From contig CALTTP010000003.1 of assembly GCA_943912255.1 (NCBI GenBank), positions 124,001-188,000 on the forward strand: a DNA stretch of 64,000 nucleotides, written 5' to 3'. This DNA comes from an uncultured Peptoniphilaceae bacterium (GTDB taxonomy: Bacteria > Bacillota > Clostridia > Tissierellales > Peptoniphilaceae). Shown here one piece after another: positions 42,511 to 51,525 of the stretch (its first letter is position 1; each line of letters opens with the position of its first letter). The translations under genes and the position numbers were made by a program. The notes beneath the pieces are model-generated. The model had not been told where the DNA came from and searched no databases. It saw only the letters and a list, made by a program, of their open reading frames with translations.

Positions 42511-43344
42511 ATGACAAAAGCATACGATAGAGTTAAATCTTGTTATAACAGTTTGAAGGATAGAATTCCCTTTGAACCCAAACTAGCTTTGATACTTGGT
42601 TCTGGATTAGGGGATTTTGCATCGGATTTAGAGATTGAAGGAACCATTGACTATCAGGACATTCAAGATTTTCCAAAGTCCACTGTTATGGGCCATGCAG
42701 GAAGGTTTGTATTTGCCAAGGTAAATGATATTCCTACTGTTATTATGCAGGGAAGGGTCCACTACTATGAGGGATATAAAATGGAGGATGTGGTACTTCC
42801 TGTAAGGTTGATGAAGGAAATGGGGGCAAAGGCCCTTTTCTTGACCAATGCAGCTGGTGGATGTAATAGGGAGTTTAAACCTGCTGACCTTATGATTATA
42901 ACTGACCATATTAGCACCTTTGTACCTTCGCCGTTGATTGGAGAAAATGAAGAGACATGGGGAACTAGATTTCCTGATATGTCACAGGTCTACGATATAG
43001 AATTTATCTCATTGATTGAAGAGGCTTCAAGGAAGATTGACTTTAAATTACAAAAGGGTGTTTACCTACAGACTTCAGGACCTAATTTTGAAACTCCTGC
43101 TGAAGTTAGAATGGCTGGAATATTGGGGGCTGATGCCGTTGGCATGTCTACCACTGTTGAAGCTATGGTAGCAGTCCATATGGGTATGAGAGTATGTGGT
43201 ATTTCTTTTATCAGTAATTTAGCCTCTGGGCTTTCTGAAAATCCTCTTACCCATGAAGAGGTAAATGAAAATGCAAAGATAGTAGCGCCTAAGTTTAAGG
43301 AGCTGGTAAAAGTATCCATTGGTAAGATTGGACAGAATATTTAA
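42511..43344 (+). CDS. punA: Purine nucleoside phosphorylase (trimeric PNP-I type)
   Basis: 277 residues. It splits purine (deoxy)nucleosides with phosphate. The glycine loop ILGSGLGDF (~28) binds phosphate, MQGRVHYYEGY (~79) follows, NAAGG (~116) is the family signature, GPNFETPAE (~192) binds the base, and GMSTTVEA (~212) binds the ribose. RBS GAGGAGGAAAA. It starts a salvage operon with an alcohol dehydrogenase, MtnA and a nucleoside importer, so a modified nucleoside such as 5'-methylthioinosine or 5'-deoxyinosine is a possible substrate. Confidence 0.92.
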   Translation: MTKAYDRVKSCYNSLKDRIPFEPKLALILGSGLGDFASDLEIEGTIDYQDIQDFPKSTVMGHAGRFVFAKVNDIPTVIMQGRVHYYEGYKMEDVVLPVRLMKEMGAKALFLTNAAGGCNREFKPADLMIITDHISTFVPSPLIGENEETWGTRFPDMSQVYDIEFISLIEEASRKIDFKLQKGVYLQTSGPNFETPAEVRMAGILGADAVGMSTTVEAMVAVHMGMRVCGISFISNLASGLSENPLTHEEVNENAKIVAPKFKELVKVSIGKIGQNI

Positions 43345-43346
43345 TT

Positions 43347-44273
43347 ATGAAAGCATTGTTTTTTAATGGACAAGCTCTAGAGCTTAAAGAGGACTATTCC
43401 AGCCCTAGAAGAGCCGATGATGAAGCCTTAGTGAAGGTGCTTTACGCGGGTATTTGTAACACCGACAGGGAGATTTTAAAAGGGTATAGGCCGGACTTTA
43501 GAGGGGTTCTTGGTCATGAGTTTGTTGGGGAAGTCATTGAATCCAATGACTCTAGCCTTATAGGTAAGACTGTGGTAGGTGAGCTAAATAAGGGATGTGG
43601 CCACTGCAAATACTGTTTAAGTGGCATGGAAAACCACTGTATTTCAAGAGAAGTCCTAGGGATTTCAAACCATGATGGGGTCTTCTCAGAGTACTTGACA
43701 TGGCCCAATAGACTTCTTCATATAGTGGATGAGGATTTAGATAAGAAGGAAGCTCTTTTTACTGAACCCTTAGCTGCTGCCTTGGAGATCTGTGAAAGGG
43801 AGGATATAAAACCTTCTTCTAGGGTTCTTCTCATTGGAGATGGAAGATTATCCTATATGATTGGACAAGTAGTGGCTTTAACAGGGGCTAGTCTAACTGT
43901 ACTTGGGCGACACCCTGAAAAGTTAGATGTATTTAAACTCTTTGCAGATGTTATAATGGAAAGGAAGGAAACTTTTCCAATAGTCATAGATGCTACAGGT
44001 AATCCTTCTGGGATTGAAAGGGCAATGGAATTAGTGGAAAATGCAGGACGGATTATTGTGAAATCCACCTATACTGAAAATATCACCCTGGACCTTTCAG
44101 AAGTTGTGGTAAGGGAACTTAGGATTTCTGGATCCAGATGTGGTCCCTTTAGACCAGCCCTTAACTTGTTGAAAAAGGGTTATGTTTCTTTTCCAAAGAT
44201 TGAATTTTACCCCTTGGATGAATATAAGAGAGCTTTTCAGTCAAAGAGTTTTAAAGTGGGCTTTGAGTTTTAG
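43347..44273 (+). CDS. Zinc-dependent alcohol dehydrogenase (MDR family)
   Basis: 308 residues, slightly shorter than most MDR enzymes. The catalytic zinc region is YAGICNTDRE (Cys ~37) and VLGHEFVGEV (His/Glu ~57). The structural zinc motif GCGHCKYCLSGMENHC is at ~82-97. The Rossmann part has RVLLIGDGRLSYMIG (~155). It lies 2 bp after the PNP gene. In the DHAP-shunt type salvage of methylthio- or deoxyribose, an alcohol dehydrogenase reduces the aldehyde released by the aldolase. That role here is inferred from context. Confidence 0.82.
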   Translation: MKALFFNGQALELKEDYSSPRRADDEALVKVLYAGICNTDREILKGYRPDFRGVLGHEFVGEVIESNDSSLIGKTVVGELNKGCGHCKYCLSGMENHCISREVLGISNHDGVFSEYLTWPNRLLHIVDEDLDKKEALFTEPLAAALEICEREDIKPSSRVLLIGDGRLSYMIGQVVALTGASLTVLGRHPEKLDVFKLFADVIMERKETFPIVIDATGNPSGIERAMELVENAGRIIVKSTYTENITLDLSEVVVRELRISGSRCGPFRPALNLLKKGYVSFPKIEFYPLDEYKRAFQSKSFKVGFEF

Positions 44274-44281
44274 GAGGCGTG

Positions 44282-45346
44282 ATGAAACCTAATAATATAT
44301 TTTTAAACGAAGAGGACAATCTGATAATCTTGGATCAGACTAAGCTTCCCAACGAGGAAGTCTATATTCAATTAGATGATGTTGATCAGATGTATGATGC
44401 AATCTTTCACCTTAAGGTGAGGGGAGCTCCTGCCATTGGAATTTGTGCGGGATATTGTATGTATATCCTAGGGAAAAATTATCCCTCAGAGGATCTTTTA
44501 GAATTTAAGGAAAAGTTTTACAAAGATTCTGACTATTTGAATTCTTCTAGACCAACGGCGGTAAATCTTTCCTGGGCTTTAAAGAGGATGAATGACCTAG
44601 TCGAAGGTTTTAATGGAGAAAATGTTCGTGAACTTGTGAAGGAATTAAGGGATGAAGCCATAAAAATACAGGAAGAAGATATTCAGATGTGTAAGGCGAT
44701 TTCAGAATATGGATTGTCCCTACTGGAAGATGGAATGGGGCTTTTAACCCATTGTAATGCTGGGCCCATGGCAACTTCCCTATATGGTACAGCTTTAGGA
44801 CCTATGATTTTGGGAAAAGAAAAGGGAATGGAATTTCATGTATTTGCAGATGAGACCAGACCTCTTTTACAAGGGGCAAGACTAACTGCCTATGAATTAG
44901 AAAAAGCAGGTCTTGACACCACCTTAATCTGTGACAATATGGCAAGTATTGTTATGAAGTCAGGCAAGGTGCAGGCGGTACTTGTGGGTTGTGATAGAAT
45001 TGCTTCCAATGGGGATGTGGCAAATAAAATAGGAACAAGTGGTGTTGCGATATTAGCCAATTACTACCATATTCCATTTTATGTGCTAGGACCAACCTCC
45101 ACTTTGGACTTGGACTGTAAGTCTGGGGAGGAGATCACTATTGAACTTAGGCCGGAAGATGAGATAAGGTCTAAGTGGTATGAGAAACCTATGGCACCAG
45201 AAGGTGTTAAGGCATATAATCCAGCCTTTGATGTTACGGATAATAGCTTGATAACGGCTATAATAACTGAAAAAGGTATTTGTAAACCTCCCTATGAGGA
45301 GAGTTTACAAGAAATAATGAAAAAAATAATAGGGGGAAAGAGATGA
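44282..45346 (+). CDS. mtnA: S-methyl-5-thioribose-1-phosphate isomerase (MtnA family)
   Basis: 354 residues from the ATG at 44282 behind TAGGAGG. The motifs RGAPAIGI (~50), the active-site Cys motif THCNAGPMAT (~157) and the Asp motif GCDRIASNGD (~237) identify the MtnA/eIF2B-like aldose-ketose isomerase family. It converts 5-methylthioribose-1-phosphate, or 5-deoxyribose-1-phosphate, to the ribulose form. With PNP upstream supplying the 1-phosphate, the pathway logic is clear. The stop overlaps the next ATG. Confidence 0.93.
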   Translation: MKPNNIFLNEEDNLIILDQTKLPNEEVYIQLDDVDQMYDAIFHLKVRGAPAIGICAGYCMYILGKNYPSEDLLEFKEKFYKDSDYLNSSRPTAVNLSWALKRMNDLVEGFNGENVRELVKELRDEAIKIQEEDIQMCKAISEYGLSLLEDGMGLLTHCNAGPMATSLYGTALGPMILGKEKGMEFHVFADETRPLLQGARLTAYELEKAGLDTTLICDNMASIVMKSGKVQAVLVGCDRIASNGDVANKIGTSGVAILANYYHIPFYVLGPTSTLDLDCKSGEEITIELRPEDEIRSKWYEKPMAPEGVKAYNPAFDVTDNSLITAIITEKGICKPPYEESLQEIMKKIIGGKR

Positions 45347-46488
45347 AGAGAAAGAGTATAGCTTTAATTGCTTTATTACTTGTACTATCCTTTGGACTTA
45401 CTGCTTGTAAGCCAGCAGGAACTGATGGAACAGATGGTACTGGAAATGGAGCTAAAAAAGAGGGACTAAATATAGCAATTGTTTCAAGTCCTTCAGGTGT
45501 GGACGATGGTAGTTTCAACCAAGACAACTACAATGGAGTACTAGCATTTATTGAAAACCATCCAGAATCTAAGGTTACTCCAGTAAAGGAACCTACAGGA
45601 GACCCTGCAGCAGGGGTAAAACAGGTTGCAGATATTGTAGCTGACTATGATGTAATTGTAGCTTGTGGATTTCAATTTGCTGGAATCGGTGACATTGCAG
45701 AAGAAAATCCAGACACACAATTTATATTGGTTGACTCCTACCCAACTGTTGGAGGAGAAGAAAAAGTTGTGGACAATGTTTATGCAATGCAATTCGCTGA
45801 ACAAGAGTCAGGATTCTTTGCAGGAGTTAGTGCTGCATTAGAAACTAAAACTGGTAAGGTTGCTGTAGTAAATGGTATTGCCTTCCCATCAAATGTTAAC
45901 TACCAATATGGCTTTGAAGCTGGTGTAAACTATGCTGTTAAAAACCTTGGAGCAAAGGCTGAACTAGTTGCTTTACCTTCCTATGCTGGAGAAGATGTTA
46001 CTGGCAAAAATGTTGGTGGTAACTACATTGGTAACTTCAATGATGAAGCTAAGGGCAAGGTAGTGGGAGAAGCCCTAATCAAAGAAGGCGTTGATATCAT
46101 GTTAGTAGCAGCTGGTGGATCTGGTAACGGTGTGTTCACTGCAGCTAAGGAAGCTAAGGACGTTAAGGTTATTGGATGTGACGTAGACCAATTTGACGAC
46201 GGAAAAACCGGTTCAGGAAATGTAATTTTGACATCTGTTCTAAAAGTAATGCATATGAATGTGGAAAAACAATTAAATGCCATTGCAGACGGTAGTTTTA
46301 AAGGAGAAAATGCTCTTTTACTTGCAGACACCGACTCAACAGGCTATGTAAAGGAAGAAGGAAGACATCAACTTTCAGAGGAAACTCTAGAAAAATTGGA
46401 AAAAGTTTATGGAGAAGTTAAATCTGGTAATATTGTACCTCCATCAAACTTTAGTGAAGAGACTCCTGAACAATTTAAGGGACTTTAA
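45343..46488 (+). CDS. BMP family nucleoside-binding lipoprotein
   Basis: 381 residues. A lipoprotein signal with lipobox LTAC (Cys 22) is followed by a Gly/Thr linker and the Med/BMP/PnrA domain: VSSPSGVDDGSFNQ (~51), DYDVIVACGFQFA (~103), and AAGGSGNGVF (~255). These proteins capture purine nucleosides at the cell surface for ABC import. The start overlaps mtnA as ATGA. A hairpin separates it from the ATPase gene, in line with higher expression of the binding protein. Confidence 0.93.
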   Translation: MKRKSIALIALLLVLSFGLTACKPAGTDGTDGTGNGAKKEGLNIAIVSSPSGVDDGSFNQDNYNGVLAFIENHPESKVTPVKEPTGDPAAGVKQVADIVADYDVIVACGFQFAGIGDIAEENPDTQFILVDSYPTVGGEEKVVDNVYAMQFAEQESGFFAGVSAALETKTGKVAVVNGIAFPSNVNYQYGFEAGVNYAVKNLGAKAELVALPSYAGEDVTGKNVGGNYIGNFNDEAKGKVVGEALIKEGVDIMLVAAGGSGNGVFTAAKEAKDVKVIGCDVDQFDDGKTGSGNVILTSVLKVMHMNVEKQLNAIADGSFKGENALLLADTDSTGYVKEEGRHQLSEETLEKLEKVYGEVKSGNIVPPSNFSEETPEQFKGL

Positions 46489-46494
46489 TATTAC

Positions 46495-46514
46495 AGGTTG
46501 CCTTTAGGCAACCT
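46495..46514 (+). other. Intercistronic stem-loop between binding protein and ATPase genes
   Basis: AGGTTGCC (46495-46502) pairs perfectly with GGCAACCT (46507-46514) across a TTTA loop. There is no T-run, so it is more likely a 3' RNA-stability hairpin or partial attenuator that favours the lipoprotein transcript. Confidence 0.7.
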
Positions 46515-46540
46515 ATTACATATCTGAGCAGGAGGTTAAA

Positions 46541-48082
46541 ATGTCAGAATATATTGTAGAAATGCAAAATATTACGAAGAGATTTCCAGGTATTGTTGCA
46601 AATGACAATGTTACTATAAAGGTTAAAAAGGGTGAGATATTTGCCCTATTAGGAGAAAATGGTGCAGGAAAGTCCACTTTGATGAGTATGCTTTTTGGGA
46701 TGTATGAACCAGATGAAGGAAGGATTTTAATCAACGGAAAAGAGGAACATATAACATCTCCCAATGTGGCCACGGATTTAAATATAGGAATGGTGCATCA
46801 ACACTTTAAATTGGTTCCCAATTATACTGTAGCCGAAAATATTATCATGGGAATTGAACCACAAAAGAAGGCTTTGGGGATTTTTCCCTATGTGGACATG
46901 AAATCTGCCAATAAGAAGGTGGAGGAAATTTCCAACAGGTATGGTCTTCAGGTAAATCCCAAGTCCAAAGTAGAGGATTTAAATGTATCCATCCAACAGA
47001 GAGTTGAAATTTTAAAGATGCTTTACAGAGAGTCGGAAATTTTGATTTTTGACGAGCCAACTGCCGTTTTAACTCCTCAGGAAATTGAGTATTTATTGAA
47101 TATTATCCTAGCCTTAAAGGAATCGGGAAAGACGATTTTACTTATTACCCATAAACTGGAAGAGATAAAGAAAGTTGCTGATAGGTGTGCGATTTTAAGA
47201 AGGGGAAAATTAATTGACATTGTACAGACCCAGAATGTGAGTAAAAAAGAACTATCTTCTCTAATGGTGGGAAAAGACATAGAGCTTACCTTGGAAAAAG
47301 AGCCAGGAAATTTTGGAAAGAAGATTTTAGAGGTGAAAAACCTTACTGTAGAAAACAAAGATAAGGTAGAAGTGGTTAAAAATGTCACCTTTGATGTAAG
47401 AGCAGGGGAAATAATGGCCATTGCAGGTGTATCTGGGAATGGTCAAATCGAAGTAGCTGATGCTATTTCTGGAATGATGGAAGTAAAATCTGGGAATATA
47501 GTTTTACGTGGCCAAGATATAACTCACAAGCCTATAAGAGAAAGAAATATTAATGGTCTATCCTATATACCGGAAGATAGACAGGATGTAGGTCTTATTA
47601 TGGATTTTGATTTAGAATCCAATCTTTCATCTAAAAATTATTATAAAGAAGGCTTTTCAAAATCCGGTATTTTAAATTTTGATAAAATCAGTTCCTACGG
47701 CGATGAATTAATCGACAAATATGATATTCGGTCTGGACAAAGGGGAACTACTATAGTTAGATCTATGAGTGGAGGTAACCAGCAAAAAGCTATTATAGGC
47801 AGAGAGATAGAGCAAGATACACCTTTACAAATTTACGTTCAACCTACAAGGGGATTGGATATTGGAGCTGTAACTAATATTCACAGATATATCCTTGAAG
47901 AGAGAAAAAAGGGAAAGGCCATTCTTTTAATTTCCTTGGAATTAGAAGAGGTAATGAATTTAGCCGACACTATAGGTGTAATTTACAATGGTGAAATTTT
48001 AAAGATTGAGGAAGCTTCAAAACTGACCAGTACAGAGGTGGGAGCCTATATGATGGGAGTAAAAGACGATGAAAGAGAATAA
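46541..48082 (+). CDS. nupA: Nucleoside ABC transporter ATP-binding protein (two ABC domains)
   Basis: 513 residues with two fused ABC domains, as in RbsA/NupA. Domain 1 has Walker A GENGAGKST (~38) and Walker B ILIFDEPTAVL (~168). Domain 2 has a modified Walker A region GVSGNGQIEV (~297), the signature MSGGNQQKAI (~407) and QPTRGLDIG at the Walker B end. RBS GGAGG. It drives nucleoside uptake with the two following permeases and the BMP lipoprotein. Confidence 0.93.
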   Translation: MSEYIVEMQNITKRFPGIVANDNVTIKVKKGEIFALLGENGAGKSTLMSMLFGMYEPDEGRILINGKEEHITSPNVATDLNIGMVHQHFKLVPNYTVAENIIMGIEPQKKALGIFPYVDMKSANKKVEEISNRYGLQVNPKSKVEDLNVSIQQRVEILKMLYRESEILIFDEPTAVLTPQEIEYLLNIILALKESGKTILLITHKLEEIKKVADRCAILRRGKLIDIVQTQNVSKKELSSLMVGKDIELTLEKEPGNFGKKILEVKNLTVENKDKVEVVKNVTFDVRAGEIMAIAGVSGNGQIEVADAISGMMEVKSGNIVLRGQDITHKPIRERNINGLSYIPEDRQDVGLIMDFDLESNLSSKNYYKEGFSKSGILNFDKISSYGDELIDKYDIRSGQRGTTIVRSMSGGNQQKAIIGREIEQDTPLQIYVQPTRGLDIGAVTNIHRYILEERKKGKAILLISLELEEVMNLADTIGVIYNGEILKIEEASKLTSTEVGAYMMGVKDDERE

Positions 48083-49211
48083 AAAGAGTTTATTAAGAGA
48101 TCCAAAAAAACAGAATATACTTATACCAGTATTTGCTATACTACTATCTCTTTTGGCAGCTGCTATAATTTTATTAATACTAGGGAAAAATCCTCTCTCC
48201 GCCTTCTATAATCTATTACAAGGTTCTGGACTTGCACCAAAAGCGAGATATGCTACAGGAAAATCCATGGTAACGGACTTTGCGGATTTCCTCAATTCCC
48301 TGACTCCAATGATATTTGCATCTTTGGCAGTAATGGTAGCCTTAAAGGGTGGTTTATTTAATATTGGGGTTTCTGGACAGATGTTAGTAGCAGGATTTAT
48401 AACCACTGTATTAATAGGATATTCAGATTTAAATGCTTTTGTAGCAAAGCCCCTAGTCATTATACTTGGTTTTATAATTGGAGCTTTAGTTGGTGGCTTG
48501 ATAGGTTTTTTAAAATACAAATTCAATATCAATGAAGTTGTATCTTCAATAATGATAAACTACATTGCCCAATATGTAATCTCTTTTTTTATAAACACAA
48601 AATATGTAGACCCGGTAAGTAGACAGTCTAAAAATATTGGTGCTAATGCAAGGCTTACTCTTATGAATATGAAATTGGGTGGATTTAAAATCAATATTCC
48701 CCTGGCCATAGTTTTAGCTATTATAACTGTTTTTGTCATAAGATTTATAATAAATAAAACCGTTATGGGATTTGAAATAAAGTCAATTGGTAGTGGAGCT
48801 CTTGCTTCCAAGTACATCGGTATAAATGTAAATAGAAAAATTTTACAAACCATGCTCATATCTGGAGGTCTTGCTGGACTTGCTGGGGTTACTTACTATC
48901 TTGGGTTTTATAGCTCAATACGTCCCAATGTGCTACCATCTGTTGGTTTTGACGCCATAGCTGTGTGTTTGTTGGGTAACTCCTCATCTATAGGAATAGT
49001 TTTTGCGTCATTTATTATTAACCTTATAAGTGAAGGTGGAAACTATATGAGTTCCCAAGCTGGTGTGGATAGAGAGATTTCAGCGGTAATAACAGGACTT
49101 ATACTTTTATTTAGCGCATGTGGTGCTTACTTTAAATACAAATTAAACGATGCAGGTAAAGATAGAGAAAATAGAGAAATTATAGAAAAGAAGGAGGGAA
49201 AAAATGCTTAA
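48069..49211 (+). CDS. nupB: Nucleoside ABC transporter permease 1
   Basis: 380 residues with about ten membrane helices of the BPD_transp_2 family. The conserved KGGLFNIGVSGQML (~93) and NEVVSSIMINYIAQY (~156) fit the NupB/YufP type. It overlaps the ATPase gene by 14 bp and the next permease by 8 bp. It forms the translocation pore with the second permease. Confidence 0.92.
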   Translation: MKENKKSLLRDPKKQNILIPVFAILLSLLAAAIILLILGKNPLSAFYNLLQGSGLAPKARYATGKSMVTDFADFLNSLTPMIFASLAVMVALKGGLFNIGVSGQMLVAGFITTVLIGYSDLNAFVAKPLVIILGFIIGALVGGLIGFLKYKFNINEVVSSIMINYIAQYVISFFINTKYVDPVSRQSKNIGANARLTLMNMKLGGFKINIPLAIVLAIITVFVIRFIINKTVMGFEIKSIGSGALASKYIGINVNRKILQTMLISGGLAGLAGVTYYLGFYSSIRPNVLPSVGFDAIAVCLLGNSSSIGIVFASFIINLISEGGNYMSSQAGVDREISAVITGLILLFSACGAYFKYKLNDAGKDRENREIIEKKEGKNA

Positions 49212-50166
49212 GACTATTATCGTTGACGGAATGTCCTTTGCCCTGCCTCTTTTCATAATGGCAATAGGTGGGATATACAGTGAAAAATCTGGAATTATAA
49301 ACTTAGCCTTAGAAGGATTACAGGGATTTGGTGCCTTTGGTGGAGCCTTGTTTGCAGTTATGGCGGTGCAGTTTTTAGGCCTTAGCAGTACGACTACCTA
49401 CTATTTAGCCCTAGTTGTGGCAATGGTAGCGGGTATGATATATTCCATGCTTCATGGACTTCTTTGTATAAAATTTAAGGCGGATCAAGTAATCTCTGGT
49501 GTAGTAATAAATATACTGGCTCTTGCCCTTACCACCTTTTTGACAAAACAGATCAATAAAGTGGTATTTAACAATCCTTCTGATAAATTGGTGCTAGATG
49601 TATCCAATAGAATTACAGTTCCAGTTTTATCTCAAATACCAATCATTGGAGGCTTTTTCTCAAGAATATATCCCTTTGAGTTAATCATAGTGGCAATTGC
49701 AATAATTGCTTGGTATATTTTGTATAAAACTAGATATGGACTACATTTAAGGGCCTGTGGAGAAAACCCCAACTCTGCAGATGCGGCAGGCATTGACGTT
49801 GCTAAAACTAGGTTTATTGCAGTGTTGTTCTCAGGAGCTCTTTCTGGATTAGCAGGAATTAGCTTTGCCTATTCCATTTCTACAAACTTTTCCGCAGGGC
49901 TATTTGTAGGTTATGGATATTTGTCCATTGCAGCACTTATTTTTGGGAATTGGACAATAATTCCAACATTAGGTGCCTGTTTACTATTTGGATTTGCCAA
50001 GTCCACAGGATTTCAGGTTATCCAATTATTAAAACTTCCAAGTAGTTATTCCAATTTGATTATGGTATTGCCCTACTTGTTGACTTTATTATTGTTGGTG
50101 TTTTTCAGTAAGAGCAATAGAGCCCCAAGGGCCTTAGGTGAAATATACGATAAAGGAAAGAGGTAA
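49204..50166 (+). CDS. nupC: Nucleoside ABC transporter permease 2
   Basis: 320 residues, about nine membrane helices, the smaller permease of the pair (YufQ/NupC type). EKSGIINLALEGLQGFGAFG (~27) is the family signature, with FKADQVISGVVINILAL (~91) and RACGENPNSADAAGID (~186). It overlaps its partner at the start, and the deaminase gene follows within 2 bp. Confidence 0.92.
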   Translation: MLKTIIVDGMSFALPLFIMAIGGIYSEKSGIINLALEGLQGFGAFGGALFAVMAVQFLGLSSTTTYYLALVVAMVAGMIYSMLHGLLCIKFKADQVISGVVINILALALTTFLTKQINKVVFNNPSDKLVLDVSNRITVPVLSQIPIIGGFFSRIYPFELIIVAIAIIAWYILYKTRYGLHLRACGENPNSADAAGIDVAKTRFIAVLFSGALSGLAGISFAYSISTNFSAGLFVGYGYLSIAALIFGNWTIIPTLGACLLFGFAKSTGFQVIQLLKLPSSYSNLIMVLPYLLTLLLLVFFSKSNRAPRALGEIYDKGKR

Positions 50167-50167
50167 A

Positions 50168-51442
50168 ATGAATATTAGATTTTATAATGGTAAAATTCTT
50201 ACCCTGGATAATGGATACGATATTTTAGAAAAAGAACTTTGGGTTCAAGGAAATAAGATAAGTTATATAGGAGATAAAAAAGAAACGGATATCTCTTGGG
50301 ATGAAGAAATAGATTTAAAAGGTAATCTTTTGATGCCAGGATTTAAAAATGCTCATACCCATACAGCTATGACCTTTTTAAGGTCAAATGCCGATGACTA
50401 TCCACTTCATCAGTGGCTTACAGAGCATATCTTTCCTAGAGAAGCCCAGCTTCAAGGGGATGATGTGTATTGGCTTTCCATCCTAGGCATAATGGAGTAT
50501 TTAACTTCAGGTATTACGGCTAATTTCGATATGTATTTTCCAGAGGATATGATAGTTAAAGCATCTGTGGATACTGGTTTTAGAACTGTCCTATGTGGTG
50601 CTTTAAATAACTTCGTTTCATCCATTGAAAATATGGAAGAATCCTACGTAAAATATAATGACGAAAAATATAAGGGACTTATTTCATATAAATTAGGATT
50701 TCATGCAGAATACACCACATCAGAAGAACTGTTAAAAAACATAGCTAAACTTGCTAAGAAATACAAAGCTTCAGTGTGGACTCACAATTCTGAAACTAGA
50801 AGCGAAGTTGAAGATTGTATAAAACGTTATGGTAAAAGTCCTACAAAACTATTTGATGAACTTGGTATTTATGACTTTGGTGGTGGAGGATATCACTGTG
50901 TCTATTTAAATGAAGAGGATATGGAAATATTCAAAGAGAAAAATCTCTATGTGGTGACAAATCCATCATCTAATATTAAACTTGCGTCAGGGATTGCTCC
51001 AGTTGAGAAATTTGTAGAAAAGGGAATACCTGTAGGAATTGGCACAGACGGACCAGCAAGTAATAACGCCTTGGATATCTTTAGAGAGATATTCTTGGTT
51101 TCAGGACTAACTAAAGTAAATAATTTAAATGCTGCACTTCTAGACGGAAATGAAGTCTTAAAGATGGCGACAGTAAACTCAGCCCATGCCATGGGACTAG
51201 AGGACTGTGATGTCCTTAGGGAAGGTAAGAGGGCTGACTTAATTGTAATAGACTTAGACAGACCTAATATGAGACCTATTAACAATATATCTAAAAACAT
51301 CGTCTATAGTGGAAGTAAGGAGAATGTAAAGCTTACCATGATCGATGGAGAGATTTTATACCGTGATGGGAAGTTTAATATTGGGTTTGATGAGAAAGAA
51401 ATATATGACAAAGCCCAAGAAATAGCGGAAAGGATAAAATAG
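50168..51442 (+). CDS. mtaD: MTA/SAH/5'-deoxyadenosine deaminase (amidohydrolase)
   Basis: 424 residues from the ATG at 50168 behind AAAGAGGT; an upstream in-frame start at 50138 overlaps the permease. It is a metal-dependent amidohydrolase: NAHTHTAM gives zinc His 63 and His 65, GFHAEYTTS (~179) and HNSETRSE (~200) give further His/Glu, and GTDGPASNN (~288) holds the catalytic Asp. The family deaminates 5'-methylthioadenosine, S-adenosylhomocysteine or 5'-deoxyadenosine to the inosine forms. In this operon it should feed the phosphorylase at 42511. Chlorohydrolase-like relatives make the exact substrate uncertain. Confidence 0.9.
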   Translation: MNIRFYNGKILTLDNGYDILEKELWVQGNKISYIGDKKETDISWDEEIDLKGNLLMPGFKNAHTHTAMTFLRSNADDYPLHQWLTEHIFPREAQLQGDDVYWLSILGIMEYLTSGITANFDMYFPEDMIVKASVDTGFRTVLCGALNNFVSSIENMEESYVKYNDEKYKGLISYKLGFHAEYTTSEELLKNIAKLAKKYKASVWTHNSETRSEVEDCIKRYGKSPTKLFDELGIYDFGGGGYHCVYLNEEDMEIFKEKNLYVVTNPSSNIKLASGIAPVEKFVEKGIPVGIGTDGPASNNALDIFREIFLVSGLTKVNNLNAALLDGNEVLKMATVNSAHAMGLEDCDVLREGKRADLIVIDLDRPNMRPINNISKNIVYSGSKENVKLTMIDGEILYRDGKFNIGFDEKEIYDKAQEIAERIK

Positions 51443-51457
51443 TTACATTTTTGTAAC
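51442..51457 (+). other. Hairpin at the end of the salvage operon
   Basis: GTTACA (51442-51447) pairs with TGTAAC (51452-51457) over a TTTT loop, right at the deaminase stop. No T-run follows, so termination is doubtful. It may protect the 3' end of the operon mRNA. Confidence 0.5.
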
Positions 51458-51495
51458 AAATTATGGAAAAATACTGAATTTTCCTTGGGAAAATG

Positions 51496-51521
51496 TTTGA
51501 TAATCTCTAAGTGGGTATAAA
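51496..51521 (+). promoter_or_regulatory. Candidate promoter of the large RNA
   Basis: TATAAA (51516-51521) serves as -10. The -35 side is poor (TTTGAT at 51496-51501, 14 bp away). A start near 51527 would fall exactly at the first long helix arm of the RNA. Confidence 0.4.
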
Positions 51522-51525
51522 TAGA

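Noticed and set aside
46845..47060. Small minus-strand ORFs across the nup and suf operons
   Set aside because: All are short, overlap strong conserved genes and lack start signals.
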